Shown: positions 32,615 to 40,723 of the stretch, in pieces
Position numbering within the stretch: the first letter of the stretch is position 1
How the letters are laid out: every line of letters begins with the position of its first letter
Source of the DNA: Microbacterium sp. CGR2
GTDB lineage: Bacteria > Actinomycetota > Actinomycetes > Actinomycetales > Microbacteriaceae
Assembly (NCBI RefSeq): GCF_003626735.1
Contig: NZ_RBHX01000001.1
Coordinates: 1,674,001 to 1,738,000 of the forward strand
DNA: 64,000 nucleotides
Direction: 5' to 3'
Notes under the pieces: model-generated
Told to the model about the DNA's origin: nothing
The model's database searches: none
What the model saw: only the letters and a program-made list of their open reading frames with translations
Position numbers and translations under genes: made by a program

Positions 32615-34018
32615 GTGCCGTTCATCTCCACCCGTGGCGGAATGCAGCCGCAGTCGTTCAGCGAGACGCTGCTGGAGGGGCTCGCGCCCGATGGGGGGCT
32701 GGCGGTCCCCGAAGTCCTGCCGACGGTGGATGGGAAGACGCTCGAACGCTGGCGGGCGCTCACCTACCCGCAGCTCGCGACCGAGGTGCTGGGGCTCTTC
32801 GCTACCGACATCCCCCGCAAGGACCTCGCTCGCATGACGGCCGACGCCTATGCGGACTTCCCGGCGAGTGTCGTGCCGCTGCGGCCGATCGACGACGACC
32901 TCACCCTGGTGGGTCTGTCGGAAGGGCCGACGCTGGCGTTCAAGGACATGGCGATGCAGTTTCTCGGCCAGGCCCTCGAGTACACCTTGGAGCGCAAGGA
33001 CGCCGTGCTCAACATCCTCGGTGCGACGTCGGGTGACACCGGCTCTGCTGCCGAGCATGCGCTCCGCGGCAAGGATCGCGTCGCCGTCTTCATGCTCTCG
33101 CCGCAGGGACGGATGAGCCCCTTCCAGCGCGCGCAGATGTTCTCTCTCGACGACGCGAACGTGCACAACATCGCCGTCGAGGGTGTCTTCGACGACTGCC
33201 AGAACCTCGTCAAGCACCTCGCCGGTGACCTGGTCTTCAAGCGGGCGCAGAACCTCGGCGCGGTGAACTCCATCAACCTGGCGCGCATCACGGCGCAGGT
33301 GGTCTATTACTTCTGGGCCTGGCTTCGGGCAACGGATGCCGGTGGCTGGACCGAACTCTCCTTCACCGTGCCATCGGGCAACTTCGGCAACATCCTCTCC
33401 GGTTTCTACGCGAAGCAGATGGGGCTGCCGATCCGCCGGCTCGTGCTCGCCGCGAACGAGAACAACGTGCTGGACGAGTTCTTCCGGACCGGGATCTACC
33501 GTCCCCGCAGCGCCGCACAGACCCTGGCGACGTCCAGCCCGTCGATGGATATCTCGAAGGCCTCGAACCTCGAGCGCTTCATCTTCGAGCTCGTGGGTCG
33601 CGACGCGACGCGCGTCACCGCCGCCTGGCGTGACCTCGCCGAGCAGGGCTTCTTCGACTTCGCGTCCGAGCAGTCGCGTTTCGTCGAGGAGTTCGGCATC
33701 GTGAGCGGCACGTCGACCCACGCAGACCGGATCGCCACCATCCGCGACGTGTACGAGACGACGGGGGAGATCATCGACCCGCACACGGCGGACGGCGTCA
33801 AGGTCGCCCGCGAGTACGTCGAACCGGGCGTGCCGATGCTCGTGCTCGAAACGGCGAAGCCCGAGAAGTTCGCGGAGACGATCCGCGAGGCGATCGGTGT
33901 GGAGCTGGCCTACTCGCCGGAACTTCGCGAGATGCTCGACGCCCCGCAACACGTGACCGAGATGGCGGACGACGAGCACGCCCTCCGTGCCTTCATCGAG
34001 GCGAACGCGCTGCGCTGA
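32615..34018 (+). CDS. thrC: Threonine synthase
   Basis: 467 residues, PLP enzyme that makes threonine from phosphohomoserine. N-terminal FISTRGGMQPQSFSETLLEGLAPDGGL is typical of the longer (class II) ThrC. The PLP Lys is in PTLAFKDMAMQFLGQ (about residue 112), and the phosphate-binding SGDTGSAAEHAL follows. GTG 32615 has TGAGGAG at 7-base spacing. Stand-alone housekeeping gene. Confidence 0.95.
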   Translation: MPFISTRGGMQPQSFSETLLEGLAPDGGLAVPEVLPTVDGKTLERWRALTYPQLATEVLGLFATDIPRKDLARMTADAYADFPASVVPLRPIDDDLTLVGLSEGPTLAFKDMAMQFLGQALEYTLERKDAVLNILGATSGDTGSAAEHALRGKDRVAVFMLSPQGRMSPFQRAQMFSLDDANVHNIAVEGVFDDCQNLVKHLAGDLVFKRAQNLGAVNSINLARITAQVVYYFWAWLRATDAGGWTELSFTVPSGNFGNILSGFYAKQMGLPIRRLVLAANENNVLDEFFRTGIYRPRSAAQTLATSSPSMDISKASNLERFIFELVGRDATRVTAAWRDLAEQGFFDFASEQSRFVEEFGIVSGTSTHADRIATIRDVYETTGEIIDPHTADGVKVAREYVEPGVPMLVLETAKPEKFAETIREAIGVELAYSPELREMLDAPQHVTEMADDEHALRAFIEANALR

Positions 34019-34033
34019 GCCGCGCGGCTCAGC

Positions 34034-34444
34034 TCACTCCGGGTCGCCGTGCAGCATCCAGGCGATCCCGAAACGATCGACCAGCATGCCGAACGTTCCA
34101 CCCCACGGGGGGACGTCCAGCGGCATGGTGATCGTCGCGCCGTCCGACAGCTTGTCCCACACCTGCTGCGTGACTTCCTGCGTGTTGCCGCTGAGTGAGA
34201 CCGAGATGCCCTGAGGCTTCTCGTACGTCATGCCGTCGGGAGTGTCCGACGCCATCAGCACGAGACCATCCGGGGTGTTCAGCTGGCCGTGCATGACGAG
34301 GTCCTGCTGGCTCGGGTCCTGCACCATGTCCGGGAAGTCGCCGAACACGCTGATGTCGAGTTCACCGCCGAGCACGCTCTGGTAGAACTCCAGCGCCTGT
34401 CGCGCGTCGGTGCGGAATGAGAGGTACGGGTTGAGGTCAGGCAT
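34034..34444 (-). CDS. VOC family protein, PhnB-like
   Basis: 136 residues, PhnB/3-demethylubiquinone-like vicinal-oxygen-chelate fold: LNPYLSFRTDARQALEFYQSVLGGELD and GGTFGMLVDRFGIAWMLHG. No substrate or metal set can be assigned. Common in actinobacterial chromosomes, function usually unknown. It is convergent with thrC. Confidence 0.85.
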   Translation of the reverse strand: MPDLNPYLSFRTDARQALEFYQSVLGGELDISVFGDFPDMVQDPSQQDLVMHGQLNTPDGLVLMASDTPDGMTYEKPQGISVSLSGNTQEVTQQVWDKLSDGATITMPLDVPPWGGTFGMLVDRFGIAWMLHGDPE

Positions 34445-34492
34445 GAACGGCTCCAGGGTGTGAGGGACGAGCTCGGCCGGGCTTCTGCACGC

Positions 34493-34801
34493 TCAGTCTG
34501 CGCTCGGCGCTGTGCTCTCCGCAAGGGTGGCTGTGTCAGGAGGAAGGGCGCGCACGGCTGCCGTCAGCACTTGCGGCACGGTGGGGACTCCCTCGGCGCG
34601 GAACACCTCGGTGCCGGAATCGTCACGGATGATGACGGTGGGGGTGAAGCGGATGTCCAGGTCTTCCGCGGCGTCCGGCTCGGCAGCGATGTCGATCTCG
34701 GTCACGGTCGCGTCCGGCAGAAACCGCACCGCGTCGGCGAGCACCGAGCGCGTGCGCGAACAGGCGCCACAGAAGGACGAAGAGACGAGCGTCAGCTCCA
34801 T
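34493..34801 (-). CDS. Thioredoxin-like thiol protein
   Basis: 102 residues of thioredoxin fold with active-site motif SSSFCGACSRTRSVL (CGAC, residues about 10-13), DIAAEPDAAEDLDIRFTPTVII with the cis-Pro, and a Pro/Ala/Thr-rich tail. ATG 34801 follows a perfect AGGAGG box; the in-frame upstream extension is rejected. It probably reduces a disulfide in the cytosol; the partner is unknown. Confidence 0.82.
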   Translation of the reverse strand: MELTLVSSSFCGACSRTRSVLADAVRFLPDATVTEIDIAAEPDAAEDLDIRFTPTVIIRDDSGTEVFRAEGVPTVPQVLTAAVRALPPDTATLAESTAPSAD

Positions 34802-34925
34802 CGGTACCTCCTCGGTCGCGTCACGTGCCCGTTGATGCAACCGTCGGCGCCTGCCCGGTGTTCCCGGTCAGGTCACTGAGCGGTGATCTCTTGGCTGGGG
34901 GATCGCCATGGCCGGGGCGTCGACC

Positions 34926-35324
34926 TCAGAATTCCGTCCGCTTGACCAGACCGCGGTTCGTGCGGATGCGCTCGTAGTCCCACTGGATCGTGCGGGACTC
35001 AGCCAGCCATTCGGACAAGGCTTCGGTGTCGATCTCGGCGACGTCGTGGAAGCGCGCCTCTGCTGCCTGGAACGTGCCCGTCGGGGCGAGACCCGCCGCG
35101 TCGAACGACTGACCACTCCAGAACATCAGCCGCACGGCATCCTTCAGGCGGTCGTAGCCGACGATCGGATTGCCGTCGAGGAACCAGACCGGATGCGCGT
35201 GCCAGACCTTGCTCGTCGCTTCCGGGAGTGCGCGTTCGATCTCCGCCGCGAGCGCGTCGCAGATCTCGCGGTCCTCGGGCGAGAGCCGGGCGTGGTACGC
35301 GTCGATCTCCGCGGGGCGCGTCAT
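34926..35324 (-). CDS. DUF1801 family protein
   Basis: 132 residues. The pattern RLSPEDREICDALAAEIERALPEATSKVWHAHPVWFLDGNPIVGY, then AVRLMFWSGQSF, fits the YdhG/DUF1801 family, whose function is unknown and whose members may act in stress or frataxin-like roles. It lies 4 bases from a small coiled-coil membrane protein on the same strand. The 124 bases between it and the thioredoxin-like gene show nothing notable. Confidence 0.8.
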   Translation of the reverse strand: MTRPAEIDAYHARLSPEDREICDALAAEIERALPEATSKVWHAHPVWFLDGNPIVGYDRLKDAVRLMFWSGQSFDAAGLAPTGTFQAAEARFHDVAEIDTEALSEWLAESRTIQWDYERIRTNRGLVKRTEF

Positions 35325-35328
35325 GACG

Positions 35329-35580
35329 CTACTCCCGGTCCAGACCGAAGGTGCGCTTCACGAGGGCCTGCACATCGCGGTCGAGCCCGTCGATGCGCGT
35401 GTCGACGGCATCGAAGCGAGCAGTCAGTTCGCCTCGCAGACCGCCGATCTCCGCGCGCATCACCCGTGTCGAGACGGCGGTGAGCATGCCGAACATCAGG
35501 GCGATGAAAGCCCAGATGGTGGTCCAGATCTGCGGTTCGGTCAAAGCGGGCACGCTCCTATTCTCGTCGGTGAGTTCCAT
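35329..35580 (-). CDS. Small membrane-anchored coiled-coil protein
   Basis: 83 residues: one hydrophobic helix (IWTTIWAFIALMFGMLTAV) followed by an amphipathic coiled coil with heptad-like RAEIGGLRGELTARFDAVDTRIDGLD. The start is uncertain; ATG 35580 or GTG 35553, both with poor spacing. Function unknown. Followed 4 bases later by the DUF1801 gene. Confidence 0.65.
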   Translation of the reverse strand: MELTDENRSVPALTEPQIWTTIWAFIALMFGMLTAVSTRVMRAEIGGLRGELTARFDAVDTRIDGLDRDVQALVKRTFGLDRE

Positions 35581-35684
35581 CCTGCCAAGCATCCGCAAAC
35601 GCGGGCACGAGATGGGGAGAAGTTCGCTGCGGCGCCCGGTGTGGAGGAGAGCCGGCGGAGAACTGGCGGTGAGGGGGGCGCGGC

Positions 35685-36695
35685 TCAGGCAGGTTTCGCC
35701 CCGCGCCGCGGATGCAGGAGCCCGGATGCCGCGCCCAGCATCGCGCCGACGAGCGTGTCGACGATGCGTTCCCACGCCACGTCCATCGAGCCGATAGAAC
35801 CGGTCGCCGCGCCGGTGAGCAGGAGGACGAGCGGGGTGATGAACACCAGGGCGAGCGCGTAATGACGCACGACGACCAACTCGATCGTGAACTGCAGGGC
35901 GCCGAGCAGCACGGCGAGCCAGATACCGGACGGATGCAACAGTGCGAGCAATGCGTACACGCCGACGCCCACGACGGTGCCCAGCATTCGGTGCAGACCT
36001 CGCTCGAAGGCCGCGCGCCGCGCCGCGGCGACACCGATCACGGCGACGGCCGAACCGACGATCCAATAGGTCCGCGTCGGATCGATCACGAGACCGAGGA
36101 GCACCCCCGATACAGCCACGACGGCAACGCGCAACAGCAGCACGCGTGAGTCGGCGTCCAGCGACGGGCCGGGGAGTATCTCCTTCAGTGGGCGTGGGTG
36201 CACCGCTCGCGCCCGCGGAAGAAGCAGCGGCGTCATCGCGACCAGCAGCGAGAACCCGCAGCCCGCAGCGAGCGCGGCGATGTAGACCAGCGGATCAACC
36301 GAGGAGGCGGCGACCACGTGCCCCGACAGCCCGAAGATCAGCACGAAGAACAACGGCCCAGGAGGGCCGAGGCGGAAGCCGAATGCCAGCGCTGCGGACC
36401 CGACCGCCACGATCACCACCCCGATGCCCACCCACCAGGCGTTGCCTGCCGCGATCACGCCGAGCGTGGCGCTGAGCACAAGGCCGGCGGCGACCAGAGG
36501 CAGCACGCGGACGCGGTCGATGACGGGAGCCGACCCGAGAAAGAGCACCGTGAAGGCGCCGCTCGCGGCGATATACCCGAGAGCCGGGGCGCCCGCGATC
36601 GTCATGACCGCGATCGGAACGCTGATCCCCAACGCCGCCTGGATGGCCAGCGGCCACCGGGGGCCTCGCGAGGGCGCCAGAGCGAAAAGAGTCAC
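35685..36695 (-). CDS. FUSC/aromatic-acid-exporter-family membrane protein
   Basis: 336 residues with about ten helices and a central Pro/Arg-rich cytosolic loop (RARAVHPRPLKEILPG). The second half (RTYWIVGSAVAVIGVAAARRAAFERGLHRMLGTVVGVG) is the FUSC_2-type signature. Such proteins are thought to export aromatic acids or similar, often without proof. Monocistronic on the minus strand. Confidence 0.82.
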   Translation of the reverse strand: MTLFALAPSRGPRWPLAIQAALGISVPIAVMTIAGAPALGYIAASGAFTVLFLGSAPVIDRVRVLPLVAAGLVLSATLGVIAAGNAWWVGIGVVIVAVGSAALAFGFRLGPPGPLFFVLIFGLSGHVVAASSVDPLVYIAALAAGCGFSLLVAMTPLLLPRARAVHPRPLKEILPGPSLDADSRVLLLRVAVVAVSGVLLGLVIDPTRTYWIVGSAVAVIGVAAARRAAFERGLHRMLGTVVGVGVYALLALLHPSGIWLAVLLGALQFTIELVVVRHYALALVFITPLVLLLTGAATGSIGSMDVAWERIVDTLVGAMLGAASGLLHPRRGAKPA

Positions 36696-36767
36696 ACCTC
36701 TATTCTCGTCCTCGTCAGGACGGCGTTCGACCCGGCGAACTCCGACGCCCGTCGCCTGTGCCGACAG

Positions 36768-37172
36768 TCATGCCTCGCGCGGCGGGTTGTACATGAACTC
36801 GATGCGGATGCCGTCGTCATCCTCGACGAACGAGGCGTAGTAGCGGTCGGTGTAACGGGGATAGTGCTTGGGATGGCGGACGGCGGTCCAACCGGCATCC
36901 AGCGCGACGGCGTGCAGTCGATCGACCTCGTCGCGAGAGGCCGCCGCGAACGCCAGATGCTGCCACCTCACGCGGCCATGGTGGTGCGGGGCTGTGCCGT
37001 CTTCGCGCGCCGAGTACAGGATCATCTCTGTCTCGCCGCCGTTGTTCCAGGAGATCGAGTGATCGTTCTCGTAGCCGCTCTCGTAGCCGAGGGCCGTGAG
37101 CACGGGATGGAACTGCGCCCGTCCCCGCTCGAGGTCGTCAACGGTGATGCCCAGGTGGTCGAGGAGTGCCAT
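36768..37172 (-). CDS. VOC family protein (glyoxalase-like)
   Basis: 134 residues, MALLDHLGITVDDLERGRAQF at the start and YYASFVEDDDGIRIEFMYNPP at the end, with metal-ligand-like His and Glu. Typical of glyoxalase/bleomycin-resistance-fold lactoylglutathione-lyase-like proteins of unknown substrate. Start ATG 37172 fits the fold. The frame is open for 42 more codons up to the phage junction, which is odd. Last recognisably chromosomal gene before the phage genes. Confidence 0.82.
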   Translation of the reverse strand: MALLDHLGITVDDLERGRAQFHPVLTALGYESGYENDHSISWNNGGETEMILYSAREDGTAPHHHGRVRWQHLAFAAASRDEVDRLHAVALDAGWTAVRHPKHYPRYTDRYYASFVEDDDGIRIEFMYNPPREA

Positions 37173-37310
37173 GCACCCAGTCTGGCTCCCCCTTCGCAGA
37201 AAGCCCAGACAGCTGACTGTCGCTGTGCCGCTCAGTGCGGAGCGTGGTACTCGGCTTCCACGGAATAACTCAATGGGCATGTTGTTGATCCGCGACAACT
37301 CTCCCGGAAT

Positions 37311-37763
37311 CTAGCAGCTGTGGAAGCAGTCGAGCGGGCGGGGCGTGCCTTCCGGGCGGCAGGCGCAACGGCCGCGGCCTCGCCGGCCGCCGGGGGAGAT
37401 GATCAGGAAGGAGTCGCTGGCGGCGGCATTCTCGCCTGCCGTGGCTTCGTCGAAGAACGACTGCGCGACCTTGAGAAGCGTATCGCCGCGTCCGATCGTG
37501 TTGATGGCCAGGTCGTCGGTCTTGATTGAGCGCTGGCTCTGCGCGTACTCGGCGGCGAGCTGCAGATAGAGATGGCCTGCGGCGCGGAGCACGTTGCCCG
37601 CCTGGGGGATCAGGACCGCCTCGAGGGCTGCGTCTGACCAAACGTAGTAGTCGCCCTGCCCATCGACGGGCGGGGCGAGCGGCTCGAACTGGGTATCGCC
37701 GACGAGGGCTCGGAGCTGGCCGACCGCAGTGTTCGGATCGAGCGGAGCGATTCCTGGGTTCAC
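37311..37763 (-). CDS. Head-tail connector protein
   Basis: 150 residues. GIAPLDPNTAVGQLRALVGD at the start and the helical AAGHLYLQLAAEYAQSQRSIKTDDLAINT fit phage head-tail connectors (gp6/HK97-like). The C-terminus is unusual: Arg/Cys-rich (SPGGRRGRGRCACRPEG, ending DCFHSC). Either the end is natural or the frame runs into foreign sequence at the junction. GTG start 37763 follows GAGGAGGA. Last phage gene before the chromosome. Confidence 0.72.
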   Translation of the reverse strand: MNPGIAPLDPNTAVGQLRALVGDTQFEPLAPPVDGQGDYYVWSDAALEAVLIPQAGNVLRAAGHLYLQLAAEYAQSQRSIKTDDLAINTIGRGDTLLKVAQSFFDEATAGENAAASDSFLIISPGGRRGRGRCACRPEGTPRPLDCFHSC

Positions 37764-37781
37764 GAGTCCTCCTCGATTGGA

Positions 37782-37820
37782 CCAGCCCGCCCCGAGGGCG
37801 AATCACCCGGAGCGGGCTGG
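37782..37820 (-). terminator. Hairpin upstream of connector gene
   Basis: CCAGCCCGC (37782-37790) and GCGGGCTGG (37812-37820) form a perfect 9-bp stem with a 21-base GC-rich loop, between the 57-residue protein gene and the connector gene. No T run follows. It could be a weak terminator or a processing or stabilising hairpin. Confidence 0.5.
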
Positions 37821-37834
37821 ATTAGGGGCTTGTT

Positions 37835-38008
37835 TTACGGCGTGGGTGGAACCACGGTGACCCACTGGACGACGCCGTTGACGTGCTGCAGCGTCTGGGT
37901 CTCGGTGGCGTCGTACCCCGGCGCCACGACCGCGAAGGGCTGCGGGTCGTTCAGGACGTGGTTGGCGGGAACGTCGCCGGTGAGGGTGATCGGCTTGGGA
38001 TTGGCCAT
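37835..38008 (-). CDS. Small structural-module protein of unknown function
   Basis: 57 residues (starts MANPKPITLTGDVPANHVLN, ends VQWVTVVPPTP). Start ATG 38008 has AGGAG at 6-base spacing. It lies between the major capsid and connector genes on the same strand, framed by two hairpins. Beta-rich and Pro-rich; it may be a minor head or decoration protein. I do not recognise a family. Confidence 0.72.
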   Translation of the reverse strand: MANPKPITLTGDVPANHVLNDPQPFAVVAPGYDATETQTLQHVNGVVQWVTVVPPTP

Positions 38009-38024
38009 GCTGGACTCCTATTCT

Positions 38025-38064
38025 AGAAGAGCCGCTCCGGCGGTGGGGCTAGGGCGGCTCTTCT
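38025..38064 (-). terminator. Perfect 11-bp hairpin after major capsid gene
   Basis: AGAAGAGCCGC (38025-38035) pairs exactly with GCGGCTCTTCT (38054-38064), with an 18-base loop, 11 bases after the capsid stop. It is a likely partial terminator or 3' stabiliser that sets capsid mRNA far above the connector message. Confidence 0.65.
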
Positions 38065-38075
38065 TACGAGGCGGG

Positions 38076-39227
38076 TTACGCCGGGTTGACCTTCAGGACG
38101 TACTTGTCGTCCCAGAGAACCGCACCGGTGAAGAGGCGCAGGCGGAACGAGGAGGTGTCTCCGTCGAAGCCACCCTCCCAGACGCCGACCTTGCCACCGC
38201 CGGGGAGGTAGCCCTGGTCGGAGCGCACGCGGATCTCGGGAGTCGTGTACCCCTTGAGGTTCAGACGGTCGAGGACCGGACGGGCGGTCGTGCCGGGGGC
38301 CGGGAACATGCGCCACTGGTTGCCCGAGAGGCGCGGGTGCTCCTTGATCGTCACGTTCGGGAAGAGGGCCTTGAGATCGGCATCGGGGGCGAGCGTGAGC
38401 GCGCCGTTCTGCACGGCGATGATGCGGCCGAGCTGATTGATGTCGTACTCGAGGAACCGCTTCTTGCCCGGCGCTACCAGAACGATGTAGCGAGAGATCT
38501 CGCCAATCGGGTTCTTGTTGACCAGGCGAGCTTCGATCTCCGCGGCACCCGCGATCAGGGCGTGAGCCGAGACCGGAGCGTTTGCTGCGACCGGCGTGCC
38601 GTCGATCAGCGAGGTGGCGGTGAGACCGAGAGACGCGGACTCGAGGGCCTCGAAGACCTCGGCGATGTGCGTCTTCTTCACCGTGGTCAGGAACTGATCA
38701 GGCAGTTCCTGGATCTCGCCCAGGTCGTCGTTGATGACGGCCTCGAAGGTGACGTCCGCACGGAAACCGCGCTTGCGAAGGCGGCTGTAGTAGCTCTCTT
38801 CGTCCGACGTGATCGTGACGTGCGGGTACGGCGTACCCTCGGGGACGACCGCGGCAGCGCCGTGCTCGTCGAGCCCGCCGCCGTCTTCACCCTCGGGGTC
38901 GTCGCCCGAGATGAGACCGCGCAGGACGACCGGGCGGAAGTCCTTGACGGTGCGCTGGCCAGCGATCTCGCCGATCTCCTCGAGGGCGTCGGGGAGCTGC
39001 GGGATCATGTTGACCGAGAGGACGTGCGCGATCGAGTGGCCCACGTCGGTCGACGTGAGCAGCTCGGCGAGCTGCGCCTCTGCGACGCGGCTGGTGGAGG
39101 CTGCATCGAGCAGCTCCATCGCGGCCTGCGCCTTTTCCTCGGTGACGCCCGGCTGGGGCTTGATCTGGTTGTCCAGCGTGAACTGGTCCTCGTACTGCTC
39201 GAGCAGCGTCTTGATGTCTGTAGCCAT
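38076..39227 (-). CDS. Major capsid protein
   Basis: 383 residues in the usual position after protease/scaffold and decoration genes. HK97-like features: N-terminal helical KTLLEQYEDQFTLDNQ, a spine region RSDQGYLPGGGKVGVWEGG, and the terminal RLFTGAVLWDDKYVLKVNPA. The loop GDDPEGEDGGGLDEHGAAA (about 108-126) is likely the flexible E-loop region. It should build the head shell. Start ATG 39227 abuts the decoration gene. Confidence 0.85.
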   Translation of the reverse strand: MATDIKTLLEQYEDQFTLDNQIKPQPGVTEEKAQAAMELLDAASTSRVAEAQLAELLTSTDVGHSIAHVLSVNMIPQLPDALEEIGEIAGQRTVKDFRPVVLRGLISGDDPEGEDGGGLDEHGAAAVVPEGTPYPHVTITSDEESYYSRLRKRGFRADVTFEAVINDDLGEIQELPDQFLTTVKKTHIAEVFEALESASLGLTATSLIDGTPVAANAPVSAHALIAGAAEIEARLVNKNPIGEISRYIVLVAPGKKRFLEYDINQLGRIIAVQNGALTLAPDADLKALFPNVTIKEHPRLSGNQWRMFPAPGTTARPVLDRLNLKGYTTPEIRVRSDQGYLPGGGKVGVWEGGFDGDTSSFRLRLFTGAVLWDDKYVLKVNPA

Positions 39228-39230
39228 TGC

Positions 39231-39689
39231 TCAGAGTCCGATCGCGATGGGCAGCTTTCCGGCTGCCTTCTGGTAGGTGGCGGAGTAGTTCACGACGCCC
39301 ACGCGGGTGTTGCTCGTCGAGACGAGCGTCAGCGCGCCGCCAGCCGTGAGGAACACCGGGGTGCCCTGCGGGGTGGAAGTCGGGACGGGGGTCGTGCCCG
39401 TGGAGACGATGTCGCGGAACGTGAAGGTTCCGTCGATGGCAACGCCTGCGGCGTACTGTCCGATCGATGTGGCCTTGTCGTTGCCGACGCCGGCTTCGGT
39501 GGGCTCGGAGATCTCGTACGGCCCGATCTCCGTCACCTTGCGGGCGGTGATGCCCGTGGTGTTGGTGAGCGAGACGCCGACGACGCCGTTCTGGACCGCG
39601 AGCGTCCCCTTCGGAGTCGGCGCAGCGAAGTTCCAGATCTTGACGAGGGCGTCAGTGTGCGAAAACACCGATGCGGTTGCGATAGCCAT
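39231..39689 (-). CDS. Head decoration/capsid-stabilising protein
   Basis: 152 residues, beta-rich and Thr/Val/Gly-rich, no membrane segments (VQNGVVGVSLTNTTGITARKV, AAGVAIDGTFTFRDIV). Size and place between scaffold and major capsid fit a DUF2190-type or gpD-like decoration protein. It overlaps the protease stop (TGATG) and sits 3 bases ahead of the capsid gene. Confidence 0.72.
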   Translation of the reverse strand: MAIATASVFSHTDALVKIWNFAAPTPKGTLAVQNGVVGVSLTNTTGITARKVTEIGPYEISEPTEAGVGNDKATSIGQYAAGVAIDGTFTFRDIVSTGTTPVPTSTPQGTPVFLTAGGALTLVSTSNTRVGVVNYSATYQKAAGKLPIAIGL

Positions 39690-40105
39690 CAGCGACGGCC
39701 TCCCTTCAGGGCGAAGCCCTGCTTGGTGCCGGCGGGCTTGCGTGCCGACTCGATGACGTGGGCGCCGGGCTTGGCGCCGGGCTCCTGGGACTCGGCCACT
39801 GCGTCAGCGACCTCTTTCGCGGCGGCGATCTTCTCCGTGACGTCCTTGCCCTCGAGTACCTCGGCCTTGAGGGCCTCGGCGATCTTCTCGGGCAGCTTGG
39901 CGTCGTCGATAGCCTTGAGGCTGGCGGCGGCGTCCTTTGCACCCTCGGCGCGAGCGGAATCCAGAGCCTCGGCGGTGGCCTCAGTCTTGGACTCGTCGGC
40001 CGGCTTGGCGGACTCGGTCACGAAGTCGAACACCGGCTTGAGGGACTCGGTCATCGCTGCCGCGGTTGCGGTTGCGATAGCCGTGATGTCCTTCTCATCC
40101 AGCAT
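39689..40105 (-). CDS. Nested scaffolding protein (internal in-frame start)
   Basis: 138 residues read in the same frame as the protease, from ATG 40105, which has AAGGAG 5 bases upstream, a better site than most starts here. It begins MLDEKDITAIATATAAAM and contains only the helical scaffold part. It follows the lambda C/Nu3 pattern, where one gene yields protease-scaffold and free scaffold. Inference from sequence only. Confidence 0.7.
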   Translation of the reverse strand: MLDEKDITAIATATAAAMTESLKPVFDFVTESAKPADESKTEATAEALDSARAEGAKDAAASLKAIDDAKLPEKIAEALKAEVLEGKDVTEKIAAAKEVADAVAESQEPGAKPGAHVIESARKPAGTKQGFALKGGRR

Positions 40106-40684
40106 GTGTTCTCCTTCTCTCTCCTCCGCCGAGGCTTCGGCAGCAGGTGTTTCACCCTCGGGGAGCCCAAGGGAAGATTCGATGGCGCGGAGGGATTCCT
40201 CCGCGCGCTTGATGCGCCCACCGCGGCCTGCGGCGACCACGACATCGACAGAGCGATACGGATCCTCGGCGTCGAACTCTCGGACGTTGAGCCGGCCATC
40301 CTGCAGAGTTTCGCCCTCGGCGCCGCAGAAGATAGACAGGCCGACGATGTCGCCGAACTCCTCGAGGAACTCGACGTACTCCTTGCGCGGCTTGTAAGCA
40401 GCGAGCAGTGCCCGCTTGCCTTTGTCCTCGCCCACGGACACATTCACAATGCGACCGGCGATGGATTCGACCGGGCGAAGGTGTGGCTTCTGCGGGTCGA
40501 TGGGATGATTGAGGAAGGAGGCGACGTTCTCAAAGACGTGCTCGCTGGCCCCCTCTTCGAAAAGGTGGGGACCATAGCTGCCTGACGATCCTTCACCCTC
40601 CGTGATGATCACGATCGGGTAGGTGCCGTCGCTCTTCTTCGGCGCGAGCTTCGCGGCCTCCTGAATGAACAGACGCTTTCCCAT
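39689..40684 (-). CDS. Capsid maturation protease with C-terminal scaffold domain
   Basis: 331 residues. The N-terminal half resembles phage prohead serine proteases, with likely catalytic His in VASFLNHPID (about residue 59) and Ser in GDIVGLSIFCGAEG (about 116). The C-terminal 140 residues are Ala/Glu/Lys-rich and helical like scaffolds (SKTEATAEALDSARAEGAKDAAASLKAI). An in-frame ATG with a strong ribosome-binding site at 40105 would also make the scaffold alone. It sits between portal and decoration genes. Confidence 0.8.
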   Translation of the reverse strand: MGKRLFIQEAAKLAPKKSDGTYPIVIITEGEGSSGSYGPHLFEEGASEHVFENVASFLNHPIDPQKPHLRPVESIAGRIVNVSVGEDKGKRALLAAYKPRKEYVEFLEEFGDIVGLSIFCGAEGETLQDGRLNVREFDAEDPYRSVDVVVAAGRGGRIKRAEESLRAIESSLGLPEGETPAAEASAEEREGEHMLDEKDITAIATATAAAMTESLKPVFDFVTESAKPADESKTEATAEALDSARAEGAKDAAASLKAIDDAKLPEKIAEALKAEVLEGKDVTEKIAAAKEVADAVAESQEPGAKPGAHVIESARKPAGTKQGFALKGGRR

Positions 40685-40688
40685 GAGA

Positions 40689-40723
40689 TCAACGCTAGAC
40701 GCGAATTTGGCCCTTAATTCTGG
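40689..40723. repeat. Intergenic element copy B (protease start/portal end)
   Basis: 35 bp that match 30 of 35 positions with the copy at 42262-42296; it begins TCAACGCTAG and ends CCCTTAATTCTGG. It covers the portal stop and lies just upstream of the protease start on the minus strand, so it is probably a regulatory or start-associated repeat. Confidence 0.8.

Noticed and set aside
37200..37310. tRNA gene or classical attL at the phage edge
   Set aside because: Only short inverted repeats (GCTTCCAC/GTGGAAGC) and no cloverleaf; no second copy of a long core could be seen in the window.
37830..40397. 855-codon plus-strand ORF across capsid, decoration and protease genes
   Set aside because: Antisense shadow of three recognised head genes; no phage protein signature.
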